Of a stretch of 64,000 nucleotides of DNA, positions 9,100 to 17,194 are shown in pieces. How positions within the stretch are numbered: position 1 is the stretch's first letter; every line of letters begins with the position of its first letter. The DNA comes from an uncultured Christensenellaceae bacterium (GTDB lineage: Bacteria > Bacillota > Clostridia > Christensenellales > Borkfalkiaceae), in contig CAJUOV010000003.1 of assembly GCA_910588695.1 (NCBI GenBank), positions 11,595-75,594 of the forward strand, given 5' to 3'. The notes under the pieces are model-generated. The model was not told the DNA's origin, ran no database searches, and saw nothing but the letters and a program-made list of their open reading frames with translations. The position numbers were made by a program, and so were the translations under genes.

Positions 9100-9225
9100 T
9101 CAAAGATCGTCTGCGTCCTGTTCGGGCTTTTCGTATTCGTTTTCCGAATTTACGCCCGTATAGCTTCCGAGACTGTCTTCTTTCGAGCGCATATCCGCGC
9201 CCTTATTGAGTTTTTTGGAACGCAT
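9100..9225 (-). CDS. 41-residue conserved-looking small protein
   Basis: A 41-codon gene beginning MRSKKLNKGADMRSKED. It contains the motif LGSYTGV and an acidic C-terminus PEQDADDL. I recall tiny clostridial proteins with a similar GSYTG core and acidic tail, but no function is known to me. The ATG lies one base after the stop of the preceding small gene. An AAGGA ribosome site inside the end of that gene is 11 bases upstream. No cysteines and no membrane segment. It is the last gene of the rubrerythrin transcript, before a strong terminator. Confidence 0.65.
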   Translation of the reverse strand: MRSKKLNKGADMRSKEDSLGSYTGVNSENEYEKPEQDADDL

Positions 9226-9226
9226 C

Positions 9227-9355
9227 TTATTTGCAGTCCTTGGTCGATCTGCCGCACTTTCCGCCGCAGTTCTTCGTGCTCTTAGCGTTCTTGATTTCGT
9301 TGTTGTTTTCGGTGTTCTTGTTGTTCTTTACATTGTTGTTGTTCGTGTTTTTCAT
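9227..9355 (-). CDS. 42-residue Asn-rich, Cys-containing small protein
   Basis: A 42-codon gene: Asn/Lys-rich first half (MKNTNNNNVKNNKN) and a C-terminal segment NCGGKCGRSTKDC with three cysteines. The ATG overlaps the rubrerythrin stop as ATGA, with a perfect AAGGAG six bases upstream, so it is translationally coupled to rubrerythrin. The cysteine spacing hints at metal or redox binding, which is inference. Composition differs sharply from its neighbours, yet the ribosome site and tight packing make it a convincing gene. Confidence 0.7.
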   Translation of the reverse strand: MKNTNNNNVKNNKNTENNNEIKNAKSTKNCGGKCGRSTKDCK

Positions 9356-9948
9356 AAATTCTCCTTTTTGAAGGGAAGGTGAAGTTCTACTTCGCCCTGA
9401 GACGCACCGCAGAGCGGACATACGTTCCAAGCCGATTTCGAAGTGTGCATATAACCGCACTCGCTGCAAATCCACAGCATGGGACGCTCTGCGTTAAAGA
9501 GGGAGCCGTTCTTAAACGCCTCGTGAAGGTACTCGAAGATGATTCTGTGATTATCTTCCACCATTGCGACCTTCTCGAATTTGAAAGCGATTTGCTCAAA
9601 CCCCTCCTCGCGCGCCGCCTTTGCAAACGCGGGATAGATGACGTCGTGTTCCTCCCGCTCGTCCTCCGCCGCAAAACGTAAACCGTCTTCGATCGAGCCC
9701 GCGTGGAAAGGATAACCCGCCTCAAAGCGGATATTGTCAACGCTTCCCGCGTTCTCCTGAATGGCTTCGAAAAATACTCTTGCGTGGTTCGTTTCGTTTT
9801 TGGCAAGCGTGCGGATGGTGTCCGCCAGCGTTTCATACCCCTGCTGCATACAAGCTCTTGCAATCAACTGATAGCGCATTCCCGCCTGACATTCTCCCGC
9901 AAACGCTCTTGCGAGATTTTTTATTGTGTTCGACTCATGGAAATTCAT
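9352..9948 (-). CDS. rubrerythrin
   Basis: 198 residues. A non-haem diiron peroxidase that reduces H2O2 in anaerobes. The N-terminal ferritin-like four-helix domain carries the ligand motifs AFAGECQAGMRY and NETNHARVF, and later EDEREEHD and VEDNHRIIFEYLHEA. The C-terminal rubredoxin-like domain has CSECGYMH and CPLCG. It receives electrons from a rubredoxin or an NADH:rubredoxin oxidoreductase. It overlaps the downstream 42-residue gene by 4 bases and follows the ClC channel gene after a 68-base gap. Confidence 0.95.
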   Translation of the reverse strand: MNFHESNTIKNLARAFAGECQAGMRYQLIARACMQQGYETLADTIRTLAKNETNHARVFFEAIQENAGSVDNIRFEAGYPFHAGSIEDGLRFAAEDEREEHDVIYPAFAKAAREEGFEQIAFKFEKVAMVEDNHRIIFEYLHEAFKNGSLFNAERPMLWICSECGYMHTSKSAWNVCPLCGASQGEVELHLPFKKENL

Positions 9949-10016
9949 GCTCCGTCCTCCCTTCCACCATAGTTTGGACGAGAGCTTTCCGATTTATACG
10001 CGGCAAGTCCCTCTTT

Positions 10017-11696
10017 TTAATCCTTTTTTTCTGCTTTTTCTGCGGAAGACTCTTCCTGCGCAGCAGGTTCGCCGACTTCCCCGCTCTCTTCTTCCGCAAG
10101 CTCGCCGACCGTCCTGATCAGACTTTCGAGATAATCCCGTTTATCGTCCGTCTTGCCTTCGACCACGAGAATGTCGCCTTCGCGAATGAGGGTGTTCCCG
10201 TCGGGAGAGATCGTCTCCTCTCCGCGCAGAACGGAAACGACGAGCGCGCCGCTCGGCCAAAGCACGTCGCGCACCGTTCGGTTCGCCGCGTGCCCCTCCT
10301 CCGTCACGCGTACCCGCGTAAGCACTTGTTCCAAAGGGGTAATCTTATGCCGCTCCTCCAACATCTCGTCTAAGAGACGGTCGTAAATGGGCTCGGTGCG
10401 GAACACCATTCCCGTAAGGTATCCTACGGCGACTCCCAAAATCACGGGGATCAGATAAGTAAAGCTCCAAGTGAGCTCCACGACCATAACGATACCCGTA
10501 ATGGGAGACTTTACGACGGTCGCAAAAAAAGTCGCCATACAGATCATGACGAGCGCGTCGGAATAGGCGGCGGACATTCCCATCTTCTGACAGAGCAGGC
10601 TCAGAAGCCCGCCCATGCCCGCGCCGATCGCCAGCATGGGCACGAACGCGCCCACGGGCACGCCCGTACCGGTATTTAAGACGGCGGCAATGAGACGGAT
10701 CAGAAGAACGACGAGAATGGTAACCCAGACGGGAGAAGAAAACATGCTTTCCAAACCGCCGCCGCTGCCCAAGTCCTCGATAAAGCGGTGTCCGCCGCCG
10801 ATCGAATAGCTTGAAATAAGACCGAACGCCCCTGCGAGCACAAAAGGAATGCTCACACGGAAAAGCCCCTTCGCCCGCTTCGTCAGACCGCTCTTTTCAA
10901 ACAGTTTTTTGACGGCGAATACAAGATAGTAAAAAGCGACTCCCGCCAGCGCGACGATCAGAGCGGAAAAAATCACAAACAGTAAAAAAATCAGATTGAA
11001 AGGCTCTACGCCCTCAAAAGAATAATTGGAAAAGAAAGAACCGATCCCGAATCCCATCAGCGGTCTCAGAAGATTGCGGACAACGAGCGCCACAACGACG
11101 GAAGAAAAAGAACAGACGAACACCTCGGGCGTAAAACGCTTATGCGCCTCTTCAAACGCAAACGCCATACCCGTCAAAGGCGCGTTGAACGCCACGGAGA
11201 TTCCTGCGCACGCGCCGCTCGTGATCTGGTATCTTCTGACGACTGCGTTGCGGCGAAGAAGATCGTTTGTGAGCGATCCGCACGCGCCGCCGATCATGAT
11301 AGACGGACCCTCGCTTCCTGCGGAAAGCCCCATAAAAATCGTAAAGAGGGCGGCGGCGAACATTCCCGTGATCGCCTCGTACCACTTGAAACGGAAGAGC
11401 CCGCGCGTCGCCCCCTCCGTCTGCGGAATTCCGCTTCCTTTGACAGAGGGCAGAAAACGCATGATCCCGCCGACTACGACAGAACCTGCGACAAGGGCGA
11501 GAAACAGCAACGGAATAAAGGCGGGATTGTCGCGGAAAAAGCCGTAATATCCGTCGGCAAACTCCTCCGCAAGCGTGCAAAGCGCCGTGAAGCAGGTGAT
11601 CACCGTGCCCGCAAAGAGCCCCGTCAGCGCGCCCACCGCCACGATCTGAGCCACAAGCCGCGCTTTTTTTCCGAATACTTTGATATTCTTCTTCAT
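10017..11696 (-). CDS. ClC-type chloride channel/antiporter with TrkA-C domain
   Basis: 559 residues with about ten membrane helices. The three anion-selectivity signatures are present: GSGIPQ, GSEGPS (including the gating glutamate) and GAFVP. The final ~90 residues form a TrkA-C-like regulatory domain (NRTVRDVLWPSGALVVSVLRG), a known add-on in bacterial ClC proteins. It probably exchanges chloride or fluoride for protons. It lies 2 bases after an ABC exporter half and is probably the last gene of the exchanger-ABC-ABC-ClC run. An acidic low-complexity C-terminus (EESGEVGEPAAQEESS) follows. Confidence 0.92.
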   Translation of the reverse strand: MKKNIKVFGKKARLVAQIVAVGALTGLFAGTVITCFTALCTLAEEFADGYYGFFRDNPAFIPLLFLALVAGSVVVGGIMRFLPSVKGSGIPQTEGATRGLFRFKWYEAITGMFAAALFTIFMGLSAGSEGPSIMIGGACGSLTNDLLRRNAVVRRYQITSGACAGISVAFNAPLTGMAFAFEEAHKRFTPEVFVCSFSSVVVALVVRNLLRPLMGFGIGSFFSNYSFEGVEPFNLIFLLFVIFSALIVALAGVAFYYLVFAVKKLFEKSGLTKRAKGLFRVSIPFVLAGAFGLISSYSIGGGHRFIEDLGSGGGLESMFSSPVWVTILVVLLIRLIAAVLNTGTGVPVGAFVPMLAIGAGMGGLLSLLCQKMGMSAAYSDALVMICMATFFATVVKSPITGIVMVVELTWSFTYLIPVILGVAVGYLTGMVFRTEPIYDRLLDEMLEERHKITPLEQVLTRVRVTEEGHAANRTVRDVLWPSGALVVSVLRGEETISPDGNTLIREGDILVVEGKTDDKRDYLESLIRTVGELAEEESGEVGEPAAQEESSAEKAEKKD

Positions 11697-11698
11697 GA

Positions 11699-13459
11699 TT
11701 AACTCTCCGCGAACTGCGCCTGCCAGAGCGTTCGGTAAAACCCGCCCTTTTCAAGCAATTCCGTGTGCGTGCCCTGTTCCACGATATGACCTGCGTTCAT
11801 GACGAGAATGCAGTCCGCGTTTTCGATCGTGGAAAGGCGGTGCGCCACCACTAAACAGGTTCTGCCCTTCATGAGCTCGTCAAACGCCGCCTGTACTTTG
11901 CGCTCGGTGCGGGTATCGATATTGCTCGTCGCCTCGTCCAGAATGACAACGGGAGGACGGCACAGCATAATCCGCGCGATACAAAGCAGCTGCTTTTGCC
12001 CCTCCGATAGAGAACCTTCGCCGCCGAGCGCGGTATCGTATCCGTTCGGCAGCCGCATGATAAAGGAATGTGCCTTCGCGAGACGGGCGGCAGAGATCAT
12101 CTCTTCCTCCGTCGCGTCCTCTCTGCCGAGCAGAAGATTTTCTCTCACCGTTCCCTTTTTCAGCCACGTCTCCTGCAAGACCATTCCGTAATTGGAGCGC
12201 AGCGACTTCCTTTTGATCTCACGAATGTCCGTTCCGTCGAGAAATATTCCTCCGCCGTTCACATCGTAAAAGCGCATCAAAAGATTGATGATCGTCGTCT
12301 TACCGCATCCGGTGGGACCGACGATCGCAATTTTTTTGCCCTGCGGCACGTTGAGATTGAGTCCTTCGATCAAAGGTCTCTCGGGATGATAGGAAAATTC
12401 CACATCTTTGAGCGTGACTTCTCCCCGCGCCCGCCCCATATCCAACGCATTCGCGTCGGACGCCTCGCTCTCTTCCTGAATAAGCGCAAAAAGGCGGGCG
12501 GCGCAGGCGAGCGCATTCTGAAATTCCGTGATCACTTCTGAAATTTCGTTAAACGGTTTTGTATATTGGTTGGCGTAAGACAGACAAGACGTAAGTCCCC
12601 CCACCGTAAAGCCGACGCCTCCCGTAGCGATTACGAGAAACGCGCCCGCAAGCGCGACTGCGGCATACACGATCGAATTGATAAAGCGGGTCACGGGATT
12701 GGTGGTAGACGAAAAGAATATCGCTTTCAGGGAACTCTTTTCATAGCGACTGTTGATCTCTTTGAATTTCTCTTCGTTCTCGTCCTCATGCGTATACGCT
12801 TTGACCGTTTTTAGGTTTCCGATCATTTCGTCGATAAACGCCGTCTGTTCGGCACGCACTTCCGACTGTTTTCTGAACATGGAATAAGTGCGGCTTGCAA
12901 TGAACTTTGCCGCGAACAGAGAGAGCGGCGTGACGAGAAGCACGACGAGCGCGATCTCCCACCGCATGACGAACAGAATGACAAGCACACCGAGAATGGT
13001 ACAGATTCCGGTAAAGAGCTGAGTGAATCCCAACAGCAGACCGTCGGAAAACTGCTCCGCATCGGAGATAATCACGCTCGCAATCTCGCCGTAGGCGCGG
13101 TCGTCGATATATTTCAGAGGCAGACGTTCGATTTTTTTGAACGCGTCCTTTCTCAAATCGGACAGCACATGATAGGCGATCCGATTATTCGAAAGACTCA
13201 TCAGCCATTGCGAAAGCGCCGCTGCGGCGATACAGCCGCCGATTGCGTAAAAAATGCGGAAGAGCGGATCCCAGCCCACGTTCCCCGCGCCGATCATCCG
13301 ATTGATCGCAAGCCCCGCAAAATAGGGCACGGCAAGAGTTGCCGCGACCTGAACGAGCGCAAGCAGAACGGTCGCCGCAAGAAAGCCCCAATACGGTTTT
13401 AAGTAGCGCATGATCCCCGCAAACGTCTTACGGGTGCTTATGTCTTTGTTTTTCTTCAT
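11699..13459 (-). CDS. ABC exporter half-transporter (canonical Walker B partner)
   Basis: 586 residues: a six-helix ABC exporter membrane domain (about 15-320) fused to an ATPase domain. Walker A is GPTGCGKTT and Walker B ends VILDEATS with the catalytic glutamate. The signature motif is LSEGQKQ rather than LSGGQ. It overlaps the preceding half-transporter by 4 bases (ATGA), so the two make a heterodimer. This subunit supplies the degenerate signature to the non-catalytic ATP site formed with its partner, as in BmrCD and TM287/288. Likely substrates are drugs, lipids or peptides. Confidence 0.92.
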   Translation of the reverse strand: MKKNKDISTRKTFAGIMRYLKPYWGFLAATVLLALVQVAATLAVPYFAGLAINRMIGAGNVGWDPLFRIFYAIGGCIAAAALSQWLMSLSNNRIAYHVLSDLRKDAFKKIERLPLKYIDDRAYGEIASVIISDAEQFSDGLLLGFTQLFTGICTILGVLVILFVMRWEIALVVLLVTPLSLFAAKFIASRTYSMFRKQSEVRAEQTAFIDEMIGNLKTVKAYTHEDENEEKFKEINSRYEKSSLKAIFFSSTTNPVTRFINSIVYAAVALAGAFLVIATGGVGFTVGGLTSCLSYANQYTKPFNEISEVITEFQNALACAARLFALIQEESEASDANALDMGRARGEVTLKDVEFSYHPERPLIEGLNLNVPQGKKIAIVGPTGCGKTTIINLLMRFYDVNGGGIFLDGTDIREIKRKSLRSNYGMVLQETWLKKGTVRENLLLGREDATEEEMISAARLAKAHSFIMRLPNGYDTALGGEGSLSEGQKQLLCIARIMLCRPPVVILDEATSNIDTRTERKVQAAFDELMKGRTCLVVAHRLSTIENADCILVMNAGHIVEQGTHTELLEKGGFYRTLWQAQFAES

Positions 13460-15165
13460 GCTTTTTTCCGATATTGCGTTTCGTAGATTTCCCGATACAC
13501 ATTGCAGGAGGAAAGGAGTTCCTCGTGAGCGCCCATGCCCGCAACCGCGCCCTCTTCGAGCACAATGATCTTATCTGAATGCATGACCGAGCTCACCCGT
13601 TGCGAGACGACGAATACCGTCCCCCCGAGAGAAGAGACCGCTTTTCTGAGCGCCGCGTCCGTCGCATAGTCGAGCGCGGACGAAGAATCGTCGAGAATGA
13701 GAATTTCCGGTTTTTTGACGAGAGCGCGGGCGACGGAAAGTCTTTGACGCTGTCCGCCCGAAAGATTTTTTCCCTCCTGCGCAACTTCGCCGTCGAGTCC
13801 GCCCTTCGCTTTGACGACGTCCTCCGCCTGCGCGCGGCTGATCGCCTGCATCAGCTCTTCTTCGCTCGCGTCGCCCTTTCCCCACAAGAGATTGGAACGG
13901 ATCGTTCCCTGAAAGAGAACGGCTTTTTGCGCAGCGACGCCGATCCGCTCGCGCAATTCCACGGCGGGAATACTCTTCACGTCTTTTCCGCCGACAAGCA
14001 CCGCGCCCTCTTTCGTCTCGTAAAAACGGGGAATGAGATTGACGAGGGTCGTTTTGCCCGATCCCGTTCCGCCGAGAACGCCCACCGTCTCCCCCCGCTT
14101 GACCTTGAAATCAACTTCTTTGAGCGCAGGCGCGCCCCCTTCGCCGTAAGAAAAGGTCACGTTACGGAATTCTACGGCATAGTCGCTTTCGTCCTCTCCG
14201 CTCTCCGCGGAAACGGAAGGTTCTCCCTCCCGTTCGAGCACCTGCCCGATCCTCTTCTGGGAAGAGACTGCTTTGGTGAGCGTGACGATAAGGTTTGCGA
14301 GTTTTACAAGCTCGACGAGAATCATGGCGAGATAATTATATAACGAGATGACGTCCCCCTGCGCGAGCGCGCCGAGTTCGACTCTGCCCGCCGCGATAAA
14401 CAACAGTGCGATAAGCGCAACGTTCACGAGCGCGTAGGTAATGGGACCTGTCAGCGCGGAAATTCTGCCCGCTTTTTTCTGCGAAGAACGGAGCGCCGCG
14501 CTCTTTTCCGAGAACGACGCGATCTCGTCCTCTTCTTTGCAGAACGCGCGCAAAACCCTTGCTCCCGATAAATTTTCACGCGTGGAAGTATATACTCCGT
14601 CGAGCTTTTCCTGCACTTTTTTATAAAGCGGAATGGTCGCCGCCATGACCGAGAATACGGCGAGAGACAAAAGCGGAATCACTGCGACGAACACGAGAGC
14701 GGATTGCACGTCTACAACGAACGCCATCGCCATCGCGCCGAACACGATAAAGGGAGAACGCAAAAACAGGCGGAGCGTCATATTGACCCCCGTCTGTACT
14801 TGCTGCACGTCGCTCGTCATGCGCGTGATCATGGTCGCCGTTCCCGTCTCGTCAATCTGCGCGTATGAAAAAGACTGTAATTTTACGAAAAGATTTTCTC
14901 TGAGTTTTGAAGAAACCCCCACCGCCGCGCGCGCCGCAAAGTACTGCGCGGTGAGCGAAAAAGCAAGTCCTACCGCGCCGAATGCAACGAGAAGGACGCA
15001 GCCCCATACAATATAGCTCTTATCGTTCCCGCCAATCCCGTCGTTTACGATCGCGCCGACGACGAGAGGTACCACGAGTTCAAGCGAGGCTTCGAGCAAT
15101 TTGAAGAGCGGAGCCAAGATCGCCTCCGCCGTATAACTTTTCAAACAGGAAAATAGATGTTTCAA
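13456..15165 (-). CDS. ABC exporter half-transporter (degenerate Walker B)
   Basis: 569 residues: ABC exporter membrane domain plus ATPase domain. Walker A is GGTGSGKTT and the signature is a canonical LSGGQRQRL. Walker B reads ILILDDSSSALD, with Asp where the catalytic Glu normally stands. Paired with the downstream subunit, this gives one normal and one degenerate ATP site. The start is TTG at 15165, with AGGAGG four bases upstream and no ATG nearby. It lies 9 bases after the cation exchanger gene, so it may be co-transcribed from that gene's Mn-riboswitch promoter. Confidence 0.92.
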   Translation of the reverse strand: MKHLFSCLKSYTAEAILAPLFKLLEASLELVVPLVVGAIVNDGIGGNDKSYIVWGCVLLVAFGAVGLAFSLTAQYFAARAAVGVSSKLRENLFVKLQSFSYAQIDETGTATMITRMTSDVQQVQTGVNMTLRLFLRSPFIVFGAMAMAFVVDVQSALVFVAVIPLLSLAVFSVMAATIPLYKKVQEKLDGVYTSTRENLSGARVLRAFCKEEDEIASFSEKSAALRSSQKKAGRISALTGPITYALVNVALIALLFIAAGRVELGALAQGDVISLYNYLAMILVELVKLANLIVTLTKAVSSQKRIGQVLEREGEPSVSAESGEDESDYAVEFRNVTFSYGEGGAPALKEVDFKVKRGETVGVLGGTGSGKTTLVNLIPRFYETKEGAVLVGGKDVKSIPAVELRERIGVAAQKAVLFQGTIRSNLLWGKGDASEEELMQAISRAQAEDVVKAKGGLDGEVAQEGKNLSGGQRQRLSVARALVKKPEILILDDSSSALDYATDAALRKAVSSLGGTVFVVSQRVSSVMHSDKIIVLEEGAVAGMGAHEELLSSCNVYREIYETQYRKKA

Positions 15166-15174
15166 ACCGCCTCC

Positions 15175-16212
15175 TCATACCGGCATCAAAAACAGATATA
15201 GATAATATGCGATGTAAAAACACAAAAACACGACGCCCGCGGGAATCCCCAGTCTGCGTTTATCGAAGAAAGAAAACAAAAACAACAGTACGGAAGCGCC
15301 GAACGCCACCAACGCGTCTACAAGATTCCCCGTTGAAAATTCCAGCGGATGAATGAGCGACGCAATCCCCGCGATCAGAAGCACATTGAAGATGTTGCTG
15401 CCGATAATGTTGCCGACCGCAATATCCGTCTCCCCTTTTACCGCAGCCACAACCGAAGTGACAAGTTCGGGAAGAGAGGTTCCGATCGCAACGACCGTAA
15501 GCCCGATGATGCGCTCGCTCGCGCCGAGCTTCTCGGCGATATATTTCGCACCGTCCACGAAAAGAACGCCGCCGCCGATGACCATGCCCAAACCGACGAT
15601 TGCAAGAAGAATGCAGAACCACAGTTTTTCCTGCATACCGTCGTACCACAGTCCGACTTTCCCTTTGGGTTTTTTCGGTTTTTCCTCTTTCTTATCGGGA
15701 CTTTCGAGGGGTTTTTGTTCAGGCGGATTCAACTTTTGCGCTTTGAGCTCCAGCCGCGCCTTGACAAGCAGAAAAGTCATATAACCGATAAATACGGCAA
15801 GCAGAACGAGTCCGTCCCACCACTGCACTTTTCCGCCCCACGCCCCCAACCCGACAAGAAGAGCTCCCGCCGCAAGTAATACGGGCAGATCGAGATAGAG
15901 CGAATTTTTCTGTACGGGAAGTTTTCTGACAAGAGAAGCGACCCCTAAAATGAGCAGGATATTGGCGATATTGCTCCCTACGACATTCCCGACGCAAATA
16001 TCCGTCGTACCCTGCGCAACATCGGTGATCGAGACCGCAAGCTCGGGCGCGCTCGTTCCGAACGCCACGATCGTGAGTCCGATGACGAGAGGGGGAATTT
16101 TTGCCTTGTGCGCGATTCCCGCGCTTCCGTCCACGAACCAATCGGCGCCTTTAACGAGAAGAGCAAGTCCCAAAACGAGCAAAACGATCCACATAAACAA
16201 CAACCAATCCAT
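15175..16212 (-). CDS. CaCA-family Na+/Ca2+ (possibly Mn2+) exchanger
   Basis: About 345 residues of the CaCA antiporter family (YrbG type). The two inverted alpha-repeats are clear: GTSAPELAVSITD with GNVVGSNIANILL in the first half and GTSLPELVTSV with GNIIGSNIFNVLL in the second. A charged cytoplasmic loop (PDKKEEKPKKPKGK) joins them. The ATG at 16212 follows GGAGAGG by six bases. A longer open frame upstream runs through the riboswitch and is rejected. The manganese riboswitch upstream suggests that Mn2+ export, or a Ca2+/Mn2+ dual role, is physiological. That is inference from regulation. Confidence 0.9.
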   Translation of the reverse strand: MDWLLFMWIVLLVLGLALLVKGADWFVDGSAGIAHKAKIPPLVIGLTIVAFGTSAPELAVSITDVAQGTTDICVGNVVGSNIANILLILGVASLVRKLPVQKNSLYLDLPVLLAAGALLVGLGAWGGKVQWWDGLVLLAVFIGYMTFLLVKARLELKAQKLNPPEQKPLESPDKKEEKPKKPKGKVGLWYDGMQEKLWFCILLAIVGLGMVIGGGVLFVDGAKYIAEKLGASERIIGLTVVAIGTSLPELVTSVVAAVKGETDIAVGNIIGSNIFNVLLIAGIASLIHPLEFSTGNLVDALVAFGASVLLFLFSFFDKRRLGIPAGVVFLCFYIAYYLYLFLMPV

Positions 16213-16250
16213 ACGAAACCTCTCCAAGGCATTCCGCCTTAAATATTTTC

Positions 16251-16355
16251 GCCGAAAGTCTTGTCGTTCAAGCGAACCGCCGCGACACGAAGAGAAACTC
16301 TTCGGGGCATGTTGCCGCGCCGCAAACCTATAACAGGGGACTACTCCCTTCCGAC
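16251..16355 (-). ncRNA. yybP-ykoY (manganese) riboswitch upstream of CaCA exchanger
   Basis: On the minus strand the RNA starts with GTCGGAAGGGAGTAG and ends with ACAAGACTTTCGGC. The outer stem pairs fully over 8 bp (GTCGGAAG with CTTTCGGC, allowing G-U), and the conserved GGGAGTAG and CAAGAC loop sequences of the yybP-ykoY family are present. No U-run terminator lies between aptamer and gene. A small hairpin (AAGGC/GCCTT) sits just before the ribosome site, so control may be at translation. Confidence 0.8.
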
Positions 16356-16394
16356 AGATGCGCTCCATATATTACGGAGCTCTTATATTCATAT

Positions 16395-16423
16395 ATTATA
16401 GCAATCCGAAAAAATCCTGTCAA
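16395..16423 (-). promoter_or_regulatory. promoter of exchanger-ABC-ClC operon
   Basis: TTGACA (16418-16423), 17-base spacer, TATAAT (16395-16400), both hexamers perfect. It overlaps the last codons of mntP and feeds the riboswitch leader. Confidence 0.85.
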
Positions 16424-17016
16424 ACGCTTTCCATAAGGATTTTCAAGCCGATAAGAATCAAAACCGCGCCGCCGAGAATTTCAGCCTTATCCGCAAGATA
16501 AGCGCCCGCCTTTTTTCCCGCAAGCACTGAGGCAAGCGAAAGAACAAACGTCACCGCGCCGATCACGAGCGCGGTATGAACGGGTGAAAGAGCAAGCGAT
16601 CCGCTCTTTTCGAGCGCAAGCAGCGTAACACCTACCGCAAGCGCATCGACGCTCGTTGCAAACGCCTGAACGAGCAGTTTGAGCGCACCGCCCCTCTTTG
16701 CCGCACCCCGTTCGAAAGAATGCGGTCTGTGCTTTTCGAAGAGTTCTTTCAGACACTCGTAAATCATCTTTCCGCCCAAAAAAGAGAGGATCAGAAAGGA
16801 AAGAACGGGCGCGAACGAGGAAACAAACGACGAAAACATGCTTCCCGCAAGATAGCCGACCAGCGGCATAAAAAACTGAAACAGCCCGAACGCGCCCGCC
16901 GTTTCGAATGCCTTTCCGAAGTGCATTTTCGGTTCCGCCATGCCGACTGCCATACCGACCGCCACGGCGTCCATCGCAAGCGCCGCGCCCAATAAAATGA
17001 TTTCCCAAACCGCCAT
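16420..17016 (-). CDS. mntP: MntP-type manganese efflux pump
   Basis: 198 residues, six membrane helices, the usual MntP length. The two internal repeats carry the conserved acidic motifs ALAMDAVAVGMAVG (residues 13-26) and QAFATSVDALAVGVT (near 118-132). It exports excess Mn2+. A yybP-ykoY riboswitch with a terminator lies directly upstream, which matches the known control of mntP by Mn2+ in other bacteria and supports the call strongly. The ATG at 17016 is preceded by AGAGGA. Confidence 0.95.
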   Translation of the reverse strand: MAVWEIILLGAALAMDAVAVGMAVGMAEPKMHFGKAFETAGAFGLFQFFMPLVGYLAGSMFSSFVSSFAPVLSFLILSFLGGKMIYECLKELFEKHRPHSFERGAAKRGGALKLLVQAFATSVDALAVGVTLLALEKSGSLALSPVHTALVIGAVTFVLSLASVLAGKKAGAYLADKAEILGGAVLILIGLKILMESV

Positions 17017-17055
17017 ACATTCCTCTTTTCTGCGCCGTTAACGTGCGGACGTAAA

Positions 17056-17192
17056 TAAAAAAGACTCATGCGCAAAAACCGCCGTCGCGGTTTTGCGCAT
17101 AAGTCTCGCCGTTTCAGATAACACCCGCGTATCAACGCAAGATGTGGACGTTACCGCTTTTCAAAGAAAAGCCGACTACTCCCCTATCGCAC
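17056..17192 (-). ncRNA. mntP: yybP-ykoY (manganese) riboswitch with terminator, upstream of mntP
   Basis: The minus-strand RNA begins GTGCGATAGGGGAGTAG and its aptamer closes with GGCGAGACTTATGCGC. The conserved GGGGAGTAG and GAGACTT parts match the yybP-ykoY family. A strong terminator hairpin (17068-17100: ATGCGCAAAACCGC and its complement) followed by TTTTTTATTT begins inside the 3' strand of the aptamer's closing stem. Aptamer and terminator are therefore mutually exclusive: Mn2+ binding should prevent termination and switch mntP on. Confidence 0.88.
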
Positions 17193-17194
17193 TA

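Noticed and set aside
16213..16368. Longer N-terminus for the CaCA exchanger
   Set aside because: The extra codons run through the Mn riboswitch and lack a ribosome site; ATG 16212 with GGAGAGG fits the family.
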